A DNA stretch of 64,000 nt from Magnolia sinica (GCF_029962835.1 NC_080583.1:50199658-50263657); one strand, 5' to 3'; counted from the stretch's first letter, positions 11,310-23,437 are shown. The notes: generated by a model from the sequence alone, not told the origin. A program made the numbers and translations.

Positions 11310-12978
11310 ATATAATTAAGTACTTGGAAAATTTTCCACTAATAGAGAATGCAAAGGAAATGAAATAGATCCAATGGCAAGTGGGGCCCACACGCTAGCA
11401 AACCATAGATAAAGACACAAAACAATGTATATGGGTGTCCAAATTAGATGAACTAATAAAATGTATAAATCACAAGTGGTCCCACACCCAAGTGGGTCAA
11501 TAAGAGGATGAATGTTATGTACAACATAGATCCAACATGCACATCAAGTAGCACATGAAATCTCTATGATCAAATCCTGTATTGGAAAATCTCATCCAAT
11601 GGATGGTTTGGAAATAAGTCATTTATACTTTATATAGGTTTCCAACCATACAGAGCCTTAGATTCATTTGGACCATACAAAAAAATTCAAGGTTTATCCT
11701 TACGAAAGTATGGTCCAGAATTTCCTATTGTGGTTCATATTATTCCCAAGTTTCAACTCCGATCGTAGCATGATTGATTTTATATGAATTTTAAAAGTTT
11801 CTGTCTAGATAAAAAAATAGGATTGCAAGTGAAGGGTGTTGATACAATATTCATCATGGTGGACCATACTGACGTGGGCCACCATAGCCATTAATATATG
11901 CACCCATGGGGCTCCACACTAGTGAGCCTCACATGCATCAAGAAAATATAAAAGGTGAAAAGATGAGGATGAGGAGGATGGAAGGTGGGGTGTAGACTTG
12001 TCTCAAATGAATGGATGGCTCGATGATGATGTGTGGTCCACTCCATCTAGGTTGATGATGGGCCACACCTTGCCCCCACATCTCTCACTCTCTCTTAAAA
12101 TCTCAGAATTTTTCTAAGTATAGTAAAAGGATGAGTGTAAGAGAGCTCTTACTCTTATATAGGGAATTGGGGATTAAGGTGGTAAGATGATGTGGCAAGT
12201 ATATGGGGTCTTATTGGTGCTAAAAGTGAGGTGGAAGGTGGTGTATGGCATGGGTAGTCGATGGATGAGGTGGATAGTGCTAATCATGCATTGGCCAAGG
12301 TGGAAGAAATCTAGGCATGCATTGGCTAATGGATGCATAATAGTTATGGGTTGTAGGTGATGCATGGTGGATGATGAAGTGAAGTGTTACAATTGGTTGT
12401 TTAAAGTGATGTGGCACAAAACAAAGCATACATTGGGTGCATGTGTAGGATAAGGTGGACATGGGCCATGATTAGTTTCTAAGGCATGGGGAGAGGGCTA
12501 ATGATGGATTTTGGCGTAGAACCCATTTTTGTCTCATATACATTGTCTTATATGTGCTAGCTCATTTTTTTTATCATATAGTAATTGTCCTATTTTGTGA
12601 TAATTTTTATGTTTTAGAAATTGGGATTTGGGCCCACATAGGCCCAAGTCCAATGGGCCTAACACATTAAATGTTGATCATGTTACAGGATATGTAATTT
12701 TGGTTGTGGATTTGATGGGTCGTATCTCGCTAACAGAGAATCGGATTGACGTACGGTTTTCGCCATGGAGACCGCAACAACAACACAGTCCACATGACTA
12801 AGGTTTTTAAGGCATATGGAACAAATCACTCGGTCGGGCAGTTTTGGTGGATCTAAGGTCACTCATTTTTCTCCCAAACACGTGCGAATACACACACAGA
12901 TTTGCACTCAAGTCGAAAATTCAAAGGTAACAGCTAAGGACGTCCAATTTCTAGTTGGCAAAAATCTGAGACGTTACA
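11310..12978 (-). repeat. I1 3' LTR, U3 and promoter portion
   Basis: On the minus strand an LTR begins at about 12978 with 'TGTAACGTCTC', directly after the purine-rich 'AAGAAGGGTAGAT' that would serve as polypurine tract. A TATA box follows about 820 bp downstream, a normal U3 length. The rest (12150 down to 11310) would be R and part of U5 before another repeat interrupts. No coding potential is seen. Confidence 0.5.
12152..12161 (-). promoter_or_regulatory. TATA box of the I1 LTR
   Basis: Minus-strand 'TATATAAGAG' lies about 820 bp inside the LTR that starts at 12978, followed by an untranslated purine/pyrimidine-rich leader. It is placed as a retroelement core promoter; the transcription start is not proven. 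Confidence 0.5.
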
Positions 12979-14336
12979 ATCTACCCTTCTTAAAATAATT
13001 TTGTAAATTAGCTAATGTTTCCATTAGGTTCGTATTCAACGAGCCCATTTGGGAATACCGCTGACCTCACCTATAGTGATTAAGCTCTTACCCATTGTTG
13101 GGCCAATTCTTTGGTGATCCAATCTACCTATATAACTTGGTCTAGCTCCTAGACCTTATTTGTATTCCTTTGATGAGTTTATTACTAATATTTTAGGGAT
13201 GATTCAGATCCTATGTAGTGATTTAACCTTATGTATAACCTAGATCAATTTCCTTTGATCCTAAGCCAGTGGGCTATGGGTCCGCCATGCTTTTACTATG
13301 GGCATAAACCTCTATCAGCTATCCTTAACACTTCCCAAGGGTCAAGTAACAAATTTTCGGTTGTCAATGGTTGGGCCAACATGGAAGGAAGGTTGTGTAG
13401 TGGGTTTGATTCGGATACATCGACCTTTTGCCTGGCCATTACAGAAAGTTCGTCATGTCATTTCTTAATCCAGGTTGATCCGGATCTTCTACCTAATCAG
13501 GGAATTAAGTTCATTGATAACTAAAAGGATTTAGAACTCGATTCAAACCGTGAATACTTCGCTTGTCCATAGTTCCTCCACTCCATATTCTCGATTGTAA
13601 TAAGTCCTTGGGAAAGCAGTTCTAAGGGGCATGTTGATTTGACCTAACGCTTAATCTGAGGGATATATAAGTTTCCACTGATCCTAAATAGTTTCTAAGT
13701 TTAAACAATCATCCTAAGGGCTATTAAAGAAGACTATAAATAGCAAGGGAATTCAACGAAGGGGGTCTCACCCCAACCTAATTAACCAAACTAACTAAGT
13801 TTATCCTCCAATTATCCTAGCATAATCGGTCACTTATGTTTGATTACATAACTAGTAGCCTAGTCCTAACTTAGGAGTAGCTCTAATACAATAGCTCTAA
13901 TCTAAAGTCTACGCTCATACGTTGGATGATTTTATTTTCAAATACAAGTAGTTCTTATGGCGCTTGGGGTTAAAAGTTGTCCGATTGGAATTGCGCCATC
14001 CGAACTTCAATTTTCGAGCATTCGAGCACTTTACACGTGACAATACTGACTAAGGTGGTCTTAGGGTTCAAAATTCTAGATTTATGTTCAAAAACATGAC
14101 AAAATCAGGGATTTAATCCTATTGTTCATCATTCTTAAGTTTGAGTTCATAATCATAGAAAACTGGGGAATTTGGTCCTAGGGTTCATTATTCCTAATGT
14201 ATTGGATTTCCTATACTGCCGGATTTTTGAAATCTAGAAGTACTAATTTTAGGTCCAAAACTCTAAATGTCCCAACATCCAATCATTGTAGTTTGTATAA
14301 TCCCCATTCCCAAGGTCCTAGTTATCTCAGTACTCT
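12979..14336 (-). other. I1 internal region, non-coding
   Basis: Between the polypurine-like site and the PBS of I1 lies about 1.36 kb without any recognisable gag or pol motif. A 97-codon open frame at 13231-13524 on the plus strand shows no domain and no supporting context. I read the region as a deleted or naturally non-coding interior of a non-autonomous LTR element. Confidence 0.5.
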
Positions 14337-14350
14337 ACTCTGACACCACT
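14337..14350 (-). promoter_or_regulatory. I1 primer-binding site (initiator tRNA-Met type)
   Basis: Directly outside the LTR end at 14352, the minus strand reads 'TGGTGTCAGAGT'. This is close to 'TGGTATCAGAGC', the complement of the plant initiator tRNA-Met 3' end used by most gypsy and copia elements. Its position fixes the orientation of I1 as minus. Confidence 0.7.
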
Positions 14351-14351
14351 T

Positions 14352-14450
14352 TGTCATACCCCGAAAATCAGCACCTGAGTACAAAAACTCCGATCCTGAA
14401 TTTCTTAGTGTTAACCAAATAAAATGTACGTGTGACCTCATTCATATTAT
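14352..14450 (-). repeat. I1 5' LTR remnant (99 bp)
   Basis: This piece matches 2934-3030 and abuts the PBS, so it is the last 99 bp of the I1 5' LTR. It then joins straight onto the G1 reverse transcriptase. The rest of the LTR and about 130-165 bp of G1 RT are missing. Confidence 0.75.
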
Positions 14451-15045
14451 TTTCTTGGTCCTCTAGGGCTATCTCTATCTGGTTATAGCCCAAATACCCA
14501 TTAAGAAAGTAGTAATATGAATGACCCACTAACCTTTGTAAGATTTGATCAACAAAATGTAAAGGAAAATGGTCATTCCTTGTGATGGTATTCAATTTCC
14601 AGTAGTCAATGCACATTCTCCTACTAGTAGTGACTTCAGTTAGCACGAGTTCATTATCCACATTGGCTACGATGGTAATCCTAAACTTCTTGGGTAGCAC
14701 TTAAGTTGGGCTCACCCATTAGCTATTTGAGATAGGATATATGATACACACATCCAATAGTTTTAACACATCATCCTTAACCACTTCCTTTATATTTGGA
14801 TTTAAATAGTATTATGGTTGTCTGGATTTTTTTGCATTATCTTTGAGGTAAATGTGGTGAGTACAAATCAGATGGTCAATTCCATTGATGTTCGCAATAG
14901 TCCATGCAAGGGCTCCTTTACATTTTTTGAGGGTAGAAATCAACATACTCTCTTGTTCCTCATCCAAGTGGGAAGTAATCATACAGGGATATGTCTCATC
15001 TTGACCCAAATAAGCGTATTTAAGATCAACAAGCAAAGGTTTTAG
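14451..15045 (-). pseudogene. G1 reverse transcriptase, N-terminal half
   Basis: The minus strand at 15036-14812 encodes the region before the RT fingers ('LKYAYLGQDETYP', then 'KCKGALAWTIANINGI'). At 14700-14460 it encodes RT itself, with 'CIDYWKLNTITRNDHFPL', 'LVGHSYYYFLNGYLGYNQIEI' (split here by natural variation from the usual LDGYSGYNQI) and 'EDQE'. The first catalytic aspartate, usually in LDGYSGYNQ, is changed to asparagine. The frame is interrupted between the two blocks. The sequence stops at the I1 junction and resumes at 2933. Confidence 0.87.
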
Positions 15046-15900
15046 GTCAAGCTTTGGTACCTAACACTAAACGGTAGAGGTTTGAGTCAGTCTAAGGTAA
15101 TCTTTCAAATTTGGGCCTTCACCGGTTAGTTTCAAGTATTAACATCGCATCAAGCAAGGCATCCCTATCCAAAATCATGTCATCATCTTCAGTAGAGTGA
15201 GCTATGCACATCTCTAAAGTGTCAAAGCATAAAGTCAAAAGTGACTTATCTTCCACGAATGAATCTATCAAGTTAATCTCGTGCACGTCATTACCATCCT
15301 CTTATTTGTTGTTTGCATATATTGAAGACGTTCAGCTCAAGTGTCATATTCCCAAAGGATAATTTTATAATTCCATTCATTTAATTAATTATGGCATTTA
15401 ATGTGGCTAGGAATGGTCGACCAGGATGTTAAGAATCTGATTGCTATCATCAATGACAGGCTGCGTATCCAAAATAATAAAATCTATTTGATAGTAGAAT
15501 TTATCGACTTGGACAAGCACATCCTCTATCATCCTTCTCGGTATATGAATCGAACAATTTGCAAGTTAAAGTTTGGTCTTGGTGGGTTTTAATTTACCTA
15601 CACCAACTTATTCGTACACCGAGTAAGGGATCAAATTCACACTTACCCCCAAATCAAGCAATGCATGCTCATCTAGTGGTTCCCAATCAAACATGAGATG
15701 GTTGGTTATTGGGGTTTTTGTATTTTTGGGGAATATCTTGTCTGATGATGTAAAGAAAAATTCTAAACATTGTGTCGTCTCTTGGTTGTACAAAGATGTT
15801 TTAGGAATTTGGTATATGACGGGATTTGGTTTATGGCATTCAACAAAGGGATGTTGATTTTTATCTATTTGAGAACCTCTAAGATATCCTAAGTGTTGGG
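15046..15900 (-). pseudogene. G1 aspartic protease region
   Basis: Minus-strand 15793-15608 contains 'ALLDLGVSVNLIPYSVYE', the Athila/Tat form of the retroviral aspartic protease active site (D-L-G-A-S in intact members). Just upstream, in shifted frames, come 'INIPLLNAINQIPSYTKFLK' type sequence and 'KRRHNV', which precede the protease in Athila polyproteins. Frameshifts separate the blocks. The stretch 15046-15600, between protease and RT, has only traces of coding sequence. Confidence 0.8.
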
Positions 15901-17342
15901 TAGAGCTTTTTATGAAATCAATTGTTATGGGAATGGAGCAACCAGCTTGTATTCCTTTTCTGGTTCTTTGTCATGTGTACTGTTGTTAGGTCCATTATTT
16001 CTCTTAGATTCGTTCAAGTCCTTAGGTTTCTCAGCCCTGATTAGGATATTTTTGTCAATTATTTTTTCACTTTTAAGAGTGGTGATAGATTTTGCTTACT
16101 CCATATGTTGAGTCGAAGAGATAGGGTCACTTATCTCGCATTGTGGTTTTAGGTTAAGTAGAGGTTGGGCTGACAGAGTCCATTTCTCCCTAACATCTAG
16201 TTGTGGCTCCAATCTTTGAATGGATGATGCAAATGCCCCTAAGGATATTTTAATATCCTAAAATGCTTGTATAACATTCTGATTGAATTTCTCTTGATCA
16301 TTCCGCCTTCGATCTAGATCCTCTTGGAGCCTTTTCTGTGTTAATAGTGGAATGAGGATCAAAGGAAGAGACCCTTAATGATTTTTATCTCCATTAGCCA
16401 TTGGTCCATTCCTTTAATTGAGGTTTGGGTGATTCTGCCAACTCGAATTGTACTGTTTGCTATGGGAGCATTGAACAGCCTTTGATAAATTTTTATGGCA
16501 TTATATTTTTCATGTAACAACTCTTATAACATAGGAATTGTAGGACACACTTGCATAAGTGTATGCTACTTACGAAAATGCCACAAATAGTTTCAACAGT
16601 CTCCTCATGTTTGACTATTTTTACTTTCTTTAATTCCATGGCCTTGACCTTTCTCGTAAGGTTGGCCACGCTAACATTGACGTCACCTTATTCCCTTAAG
16701 ATGTATATTCCTCCCTACTCTTCATATTGAATCGACTTGGGGTTAGTGGGTTTGGATGAAGTATCCCATGATTGCGCATTTTCATCTAGCATATCAAAAT
16801 AGTTTCATGCATCATCGGGATATTTGTTCATGAATTCTCCGTTGCACATTATCTCTACGAGTTAGTGCATGGGCGAAGTTAGTCCATCATAAAAAAAAAA
16901 AAAAAAAAATCTTATAACCTGCCAAACTTGTAACCATGATATGGGCAAGCACTTAGAAGATCCTTAAACCTTTCCCAACTTTGGAAGAAGCTTTCTTCCT
17001 CTTTTTCTGAGAAGTTCATGATGGCCCTTCTAAGGGTATTAGTCTTATGAACTGGGAAGAACTTTTTACGGAACTCCTGGGTCATCTCAGCCCATGTCCC
17101 AATCGATTTGGTCTTGAGGACTAGAGACATGACTTGACCTTCTCCTTCAATGTGAAAGGGAACAATTTTAGTCTAAGGGTGTCATCTGACACATTATTAA
17201 AGTGTAAGTTCGCTACAATCTCTTCAAACTCCTTTAGATGTAAATATGGACTCTCATAATCTAGTCCACAAAATTTTGAGAATAGTTAGATCACTCCTGG
17301 TTTAAAGTCCACATTTCCTGCATTATGTGGAAAGATCATGCA
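15900..17342 (-). pseudogene. G1 gag, C-terminal portion
   Basis: From 17342 down, the minus strand encodes 'SCMIFPHNAGNVDFKPGV', 'YLHLKEFEEIVANLHF' and 'GTWAEMTQEFRKKFFP', then 'ESFFQSWERFKDLLSACPYHG', the conserved core of plant gypsy Gag (retrotransposon gag family). At about 16470-16430 it reads 'QYNSSWQNHPNLN', typical of the Athila Gag C-terminus. A poly(A) run on the plus strand (about 16890-16909) interrupts it. The N-terminal part lies at 35458-35700 across C1, and the reading of the two sides joins at the GGAAG duplication. Confidence 0.85.
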
Positions 17343-17347
17343 GGAAG
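17343..17347. repeat. Target-site duplication of C1, left copy (GGAAG)
   Basis: GGAAG lies immediately before the C1 LTR start (TGAAAGTG at 17348) and again immediately after the C1 end (35453-35457). Removing C1 and one copy restores a continuous G1 Gag reading. Confidence 0.9.
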
Positions 17348-17738
17348 TGAAAGTGCCCTTGTTTGTCAATTGACGTGACAGTTGAATCGTAAAGTCAAAT
17401 GAGCCCCACATTGAAGACTATAAGACTGAAGGCCCAACAAGGAGAAGAGGCTTAAGGCATTTCCAAAGGAAAATTAAATCTCACAACTCATGACCAAAAC
17501 ACCTCAGGTAATAAACCCTTTAAATGGTCCAATCTTACCCAAAAACCAACTAAGAAAGCACTTTGGTAAGGTTAAAAGAAATAGAACAAAGTTGTAAGTC
17601 AATCTGAAAAGGTACATAAAAAATCTGCAACTATCGATGACAACGAACCTACTTTGATGACATCGAAAAAAGTTCCCAATATGTCCAGCAACCAAACTCA
17701 TATTTCTGGAGATATTCTCGATGACATCAAACAAGTTT

Positions 17739-20700
17739 TGTAACACCACAAACTTTTAATGCCCGAGTATTGAAAGTTTTCGAGTGTTACCATGAAATTT
17801 AACTTCGCATGTACATGTGTATGATACTAATTTAGATAATTTTAACCTTACGTCTAAATGACTATTGTGAATAATCTTCATCTGTAGATTAAGTCATCTG
17901 GCCATATATTGATTTGTAAGACAGACCATCATATAAGAATTTTCACATGTCCATTATAACCAACCATTTAATTAACTATTCGCCGCTAGGTAAAAATATC
18001 TAACCGTCCATCTGAGTTTGGACTACCTGATCATAATGAACTAACTATTTGATCTCTGTATCCGCTCGTACATATGTCAAATTGACATTCCAGTCCATTC
18101 ATCTTATTCACCACCTATGAATATTCTTAATCCACAATTAAAACTACAATCTGAATAACTTACACATGTGAACAAGTTACTTAAATCTAACTTTATACAT
18201 GTTCTACCTCTTGATCACACCAAAAACCCACTTGTGTACCAAATGAGTTGTCCAAATATTGAAATAAAATGCTCAATTCGAATATCATAGGGTATATACC
18301 ACGACTACTAGCTAACTTCTTTATTAGGTATATGAAAGCGTTGATTTAGACCTTGGGGCGGTATAACCCATTAAAAAGATATCTTAGTCATCTATTAGCG
18401 ATCAAGGCCCAAATTGGGGCGATGGAAAGAGCATGAAAAATAATGATATGCTTGCCAAATTTAAATTCATTCGAATGGTGTAGTCTAACGTTATGAATGA
18501 TGAAAATTTAAGAAATAAAAGATGACAAAATTGTAAATACTTCATGCCATTAACCTATACCTTCAAATTTTAGATCACATGGTTTTCATGATCCGTTTAA
18601 TGTAAAATTTTATACCATGGATATGTGTTAGAAGTTAACCATACACATCAAATTTCAGTCCTTAGATCATTGTAAAAGTGGCCCAATTGACAAGTCAATC
18701 CTTAATCATTGATTTTGGTATCCATTGAGAAAGCTCAAGGGTAGTCGTAGTAGGATATTTTCATTCATATGAACAACTTAGATTGCACATCATATGGACC
18801 GAGTATGAAATATGAAGACCCCACTTTGGAAGATTTTTTCTTAGGTGTGAAGTTATCCTTTTGAAGCTTATAAACTCTTTATAAATCTGGATCTTCTGAT
18901 TTAACCACTTTGTATAATATTTAGACCCTGATCTATGATCCTACACTGTTGAACGTTGAAGCCAATTCATTCATTTGGTGCAAAATGTGAAATTTCATAT
19001 TTAGGCTTTTTCCATCATCGATCAACCACCAAAATTTGTCCAATCGGTTGCCTATCTTGACTACATATTTTGTACACAATTGGGCCCTGATCATTAAGTG
19101 TGGACCGTTAATTAAGATCAAGCTTGTTTGGGCACCCACTAGGAGAATTTTCAAAATAAGCTAATCTAAAGCTCGGATCTACTTCATATTTAGGCCCATG
19201 GCCTAACATGACCTTACAAAATTGACAGACAATAAGGATGCACTTATATGCATCACAGTGGGCCCCACTTGGTTCCTATAGTCAAGTCGTGCCCACAACC
19301 CACGTCCAAGCTTTTACGCGCAATTCAGTTTCAAAATGGAAAGAAAAAAATTCTCCTTTTGAGTCCTATTCAAATATGGACTAGCAAAAAATCCAAAGGA
19401 AAGAATCATCCTTACACTCTAACCGTTCATGTCAAACAATCACAGCCATGTCAAGCGTGTGCATCTAAGATTCGGTGAGAGTTTGTACATCAAACTCCTC
19501 CTGGTTCCAACCGGTCTTAACAACTTGGGAAACTATGGGATCTTGATAAGATCCTGATTGTGTGATCATGCTAGATTAAGTTCTAAACCTTGTTAAGATT
19601 CACAAAACTCTACGGTAGCCTGTAACAAAGGCTAGAGTCGTGTTGTACCATGACTAGTGTATGATAGTCAGATTTGGAAAATGTGTGGGACATTAGGAAA
19701 AGCTCATCTGAGTTTCGATTTTTGGTGTCTGCAAGCCCCACTAGACCTATCTAAATCATCTACAATGATCGCATCGAAGAAAGATGGGCTAAAGAAAAAT
19801 CCGCCATTAAAGAGACAGTCACCTCCTTAGTTGATCATTGACCGTCAATCACTAAAGTTGCTCCATTCCACAATCAAATCCATACATCAGATGGCCCTTC
19901 CGAATGTCTACATTCTCCTAGAGTACTAGGCTAAACCAATCAACCATCTACACCATGATTGAATGGTGTTGCTCTTCATGCACGTCGAGTACATATGAGA
20001 TACTTCCGCACACTGCGTAACTGGAGTCAAAAACTCCCTCCAATACGGAAACCTTGTCCAGAAACCTATATAAACGCCTCCTTTATATACCTTTTAGCCA
20101 TAATAAAATAGAGAGAGTAGTTAGAGAGAATGTAAGAGGGAGAAAATGGGAGGAGAATAGAGAGAGAGAGAGGGAGTGCAGACATTGAACCAAGTTAACT
20201 CGGTTGGGTTCGGGCTGGCTGTGAGTCTGGTTTATCCAAATTTCTATCCAACCCTATAGAAGAAGAGGAAAAAGAAGAAGAAGAGGGAGATGGCTTTTTG
20301 GACTGACTTTGTATAGCTACCAAGTCCAGCAATGAGTCAGGCCGAGCTCTGGCAATCTAGTCAGTCACAGTAAGAGGTATAAGATCTCCATGTATTTTCT
20401 ATAAGATCAAACTAGTGATCAATTTACATTTAAATCTGATTTTACATAAGTGCAGGTTGTCTAGTCATTGAGTTGAACCAAGTCGACCCAACAGTTGAAT
20501 CTTGCAGAATTTTAGATTATTTTCGGCTAAGTCTAATTGTTGATTTAAAGTGATTCACTTGTTAATTAAAAGACCTTATAGTAAATTCTTATCTAAATTA
20601 TTACCCTTGTAACCTAATCTTAAACTTGGATGTTAGGCCAAATTCTAAACTTTTGATCTTAACCATATGAGCTATCTAATGTGGTGATCTAACCGCATGA

Positions 20701-21821
20701 ATGGTTTCAATCATGTTAGAATTCAATCCTACATTGTTTACATAAAGCTCCAACAACACATAAGCCTGATCTGACGATAGAGGTGATGGTTTTTTCTTTA
20801 AATTTTTTGATAATTTGATTTGATTATCTTATTCTTACATGCGTCAAGTTTTATTATTGTGAGTTGTCACCTTATAAATGACTGTTATACAATTTAAATT
20901 ATCACATTATTATCTTGTCACACAACTGTGGTGTTGAAAATCTCACCCTGTCGATCGATATAATATCGTGAACATAATGCGTTTCGGGTAGTGAACCTTT
21001 TGGTCGACAATAATTCCATGGATTTTGAGTAGTGGTGCAGAAATCGATGTAAGTAATTTGTAATGTGTGTTACATTACTTCAAGGATTGGATGTCGTAAA
21101 TAGTCATTCCATAAACAAATCGTGTCACGTAATTCATCTAATCTGTGTGTTGTTCCGCCTTGAGATGTTCCCATAAATCCACATTAATGTTGGACAAGCC
21201 GACGAATCTCTGTAGAATGGGATGTGGGGCAAGCTGGGTATTTTCAAACTATTTTCCACATTGTGATAATCGCTACATGTGATGGACAACACATGCTTTA
21301 CTAGGCATGCATTTTATGTCAAATGTTTGTGCAAATCGATACCACTTGTATTTGTGGAGTATGATATGTATCAAGACCCTTTTGTTATTCTTATGAATCA
21401 ATTGGATTATTGTAAACTTTAAAGGATGACCACCACTTTGAGTAGGGCATTAACCCTCTCCAACCATATAGACGTTGCAGGTGAAGTACAGACCAAAGAT
21501 GTGAGTAACAATCGTTCTATGGAAGATTCTTTCAAATAAAGAAGAATGATAGCACCACAATTAATTTTATATATTTTCTTGCAAACTTTGATAATGTAAT
21601 AAGCTCCCATTTGAGAAGGAATTGACAGTTAGTTGACTTTATACTTTGATAGAATAAGAAGTATAGATTATTTTATTCTTATGAATGGTTACCTTCGGGA
21701 ATATAATTGGATGTGAAAAAAAATAAGGTACAATCTTGAAGCATCAAATTATTACTTTGTTAACACCTAGAATTCTTGGGCACGAGTATATACTTGAGCC
21801 ATGAAAATTTGGGGCATTACA
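17739..21821 (+). mobile_element. S1: 4.1-kb solo LTR inserted in the C1 LTR
   Basis: The segment begins TGTAACACCACAAAC and ends GGGGCATTACA, i.e. TG...CA with inverted TGTAA/TTACA ends as in chromovirus LTRs. Flanks are AGTTT (17734-17738) and GGTTT (21822-21826), a 5-bp duplication with one transition. It interrupts the palindrome array of C1, whose motif is absent inside S1. No gag-pol is present. A plus-strand TATA box at about 20067 and the GA-rich leader after it fit an LTR promoter. Short open frames inside have no domains. It most likely arose by recombination between two LTRs of a full element. Confidence 0.8.
20067..20073 (+). promoter_or_regulatory. TATA box of solo LTR S1
   Basis: 'CCTATATAAACG' lies 2.3 kb into S1, followed by a second TATATA-like stretch and an untranslated GA-rich leader (20108-20175). 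This suggests plus-strand transcription from the solo LTR is possible. Confidence 0.5.
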
Positions 21822-22347
21822 GGTTTCGATGACATCGAACTTACAAGTTCGATTTCGATGACATCAAAATATAGGCACTCAAAGTTCTAGCAAGCTCAAA
21901 TGAAAATAATGGAAAATTACTCGATGACATCGAAATAGACTTCAATGACATCAAAAAATGGACCAAGATGTCCAGAAAGTTTTCAAAGAAAATCATTTAA
22001 AACTCCGATGACATCAAGCTGCATTCGATGACATCAAAATTCAAACTTCAATGACATCGAAGAATGTTCGATGATATCAAAAAAGTGAGCCAAATTGTCT
22101 AGCAAGCTCCAAGAATTTTCAAAGAAAATCCCAATGACATCGAGCTAGCATTCGATAACATTGAGCTAGAATTTGATGACATCGAAGGTCACCTTCGATG
22201 GCATCGAAGGCCACTCAATGACATCGAACATAACTGTCTAGCACTCATATGAAAATCTTAGTGTAGGGATTCGATAGCATCAAAGGAGATTCGATGACAT
22301 CGAATCCTAACAAATTTTTTTCCATTTTTTACCGTTGGGATTTTTAC

Positions 22348-22356
22348 TTATAAATT
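22348..22356 (+). promoter_or_regulatory. TATA box of the C1 5' LTR
   Basis: 'TTATAAATT' sits just downstream of the palindrome array and about 1.07 kb before the PBS. It is the best candidate core promoter of C1. The order palindromes, TATA, leader suggests the palindromes are upstream enhancer elements. Confidence 0.6.
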
Positions 22357-23421
22357 TAGGGGCTTGTTTCTTTGGTTCTTTAGTGAGAAAAAGAGGGAGA
22401 TTTGAGAGAGTTATTACTAGAAGAAAACCACCTACTCTTTTAAATCCATTTTCCTTATGGGAGTTCATCTTTCAATCCTATCTTAAATGTTATCATTGGA
22501 AAATCAATAGATTGGATTGAAAAATGAACTCCAACATTCAATGATCTTCTAGCAGCTCATTTATTAGCAAATCATTGAGCCGAAATCCTTTGAATGCCTA
22601 ACATTGGATAATCTCATCTAGACTTAAAGACCCACATTTAATAGATAAGATTCACCAAATACCTTAACCTAACACCCGACGACTTCCAGTAGAGCATCTA
22701 CTGCTATTACGGATCAAGGGAGCTGAAGACTCTTCATCATAAGGAAGATCATCTTTAGCATGTGCTAAAAAGGGGCTCACTCACTTACAAGTAAATATCT
22801 AAAGTCCATTTTGTCTGAAGCCCTTTCCTTATGTAGGATTGGGATTCAGAGTTTGGGTTGTCAAATTTGCTAAGACCTTTTGTAGGCCTCCGATGGGAGA
22901 ATACATGTTGAGTCCTTGTGCTAGACCTATTGCATTGTGTAGGCATAGTGTAGTGTCCTTGTGTAGGACCTACTACCTTCTGTGGGCATTGCCTTGTGTA
23001 GGAACCTAAGGTTGCCTTGTGTAGGCTCCTTAGTCTAACCTTATGTAGGTTGTAAAGGTTCACGGTTAACCTGATTTAAAACCATTGTATAGTGAAATCC
23101 GGTACACTCTACAAGAGAGTGCATCTGTCGGGAGTGGAGGAGTCACATAGCCGAAACACTATATAGCACTACATTTGGAGATGTGTTTTAGTTATTTGAT
23201 TCTATGTTTAGATTATACATATTACATGTTTGATAAAATGCAACTGAGATATATTTCATTATGTCAGTTTTTATTTATACATTAATCTTGCTTGTTATTA
23301 TTTAAAGAACTTAATATTTACATTAAGTAAGATTAATTATTTTGAAAAGTCTTATTCACCCCCTTCTAGGACACTTGGACATAATTCCATACTTCAATTA
23401 GTGGTTTAGCCGCAATTTCAA

Positions 23422-23437
23422 TTGGTATCAGATCAGG
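23422..23437 (+). promoter_or_regulatory. C1 primer-binding site (tRNA-Met)
   Basis: 'TTGGTATCAGATCAGG' follows the LTR end after one base. TGGTATCAGA is the usual complement of the initiator tRNA-Met 3' end in copia elements, and this fixes the LTR boundary. Confidence 0.9.

Larger units (their letters stand above)
2934..14450 (-). mobile_element. I1: minus-strand LTR retrotransposon without coding capacity, inserted in G1 RT
   Basis: Two related sequences bracket this segment: 2934-3030 and 14352-14450, which share 'AACTCCGATCCTGA' and 'TGTGACCTCATTCATATT'. Each is the 3' end of a minus-strand LTR. The right copy is followed (minus direction) by a primer-binding site. A polypurine-like 'AAGAAGGGTAGAT' precedes a minus-strand LTR start 'TGTAACGTC' at 12978. 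The inferred order is: truncated 5' LTR (14450-14352), PBS, internal region (14350-12979), then a 3' LTR (12978 to 2934) interrupted by other repeats (about 5040-11309). No gag-pol remains. The right edge cuts off most of the 5' LTR and part of the G1 reverse transcriptase. The layout is inferred and the inner boundaries are approximate. Confidence 0.6.
17634..22305. repeat. Array of TTCGATGACATCGAA palindromes in C1 U3
   Basis: About 18 perfect or near copies of the 15-bp inverted repeat TTCGATG-A-CATCGAA occur in the U3: three at 17634-17732 and the rest at 21826-22305, with S1 inserted between them. Spacing is irregular (about 15-60 bp). Variants change single bases ('GATGGCATC', 'GATAACATTG', 'AATGACATC'). 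The array ends about 40 bp before the TATA box. Confidence 0.9.
17348..23420 (+). repeat. C1 5' LTR (with solo LTR S1 inside)
   Basis: Starts TGAAAGTGCC after the GGAAG duplication and ends CAATTTCA just before the PBS. It is interrupted at 17739-21821 by S1. The U3 is rich in GATGACATCGA palindromes. A TATA box lies at 22348. Downstream is a transcribed region with several 'CCTTGTGTAGG' type repeats (about 22840-23050). Segments 22437-22557, 22557-23180 and 23180-23420 recur at 26687-26815, 34560-35205 (inverted) and 35212-35452. Antisense open frames here, for example 22785-23063, are not genes. Confidence 0.9.

Noticed and set aside
22785-23063. Minus-strand open frame in the C1 LTR
   Set aside because: It lies on the antisense strand of the LTR and consists of translated 'CCTACACAAGG' repeats.
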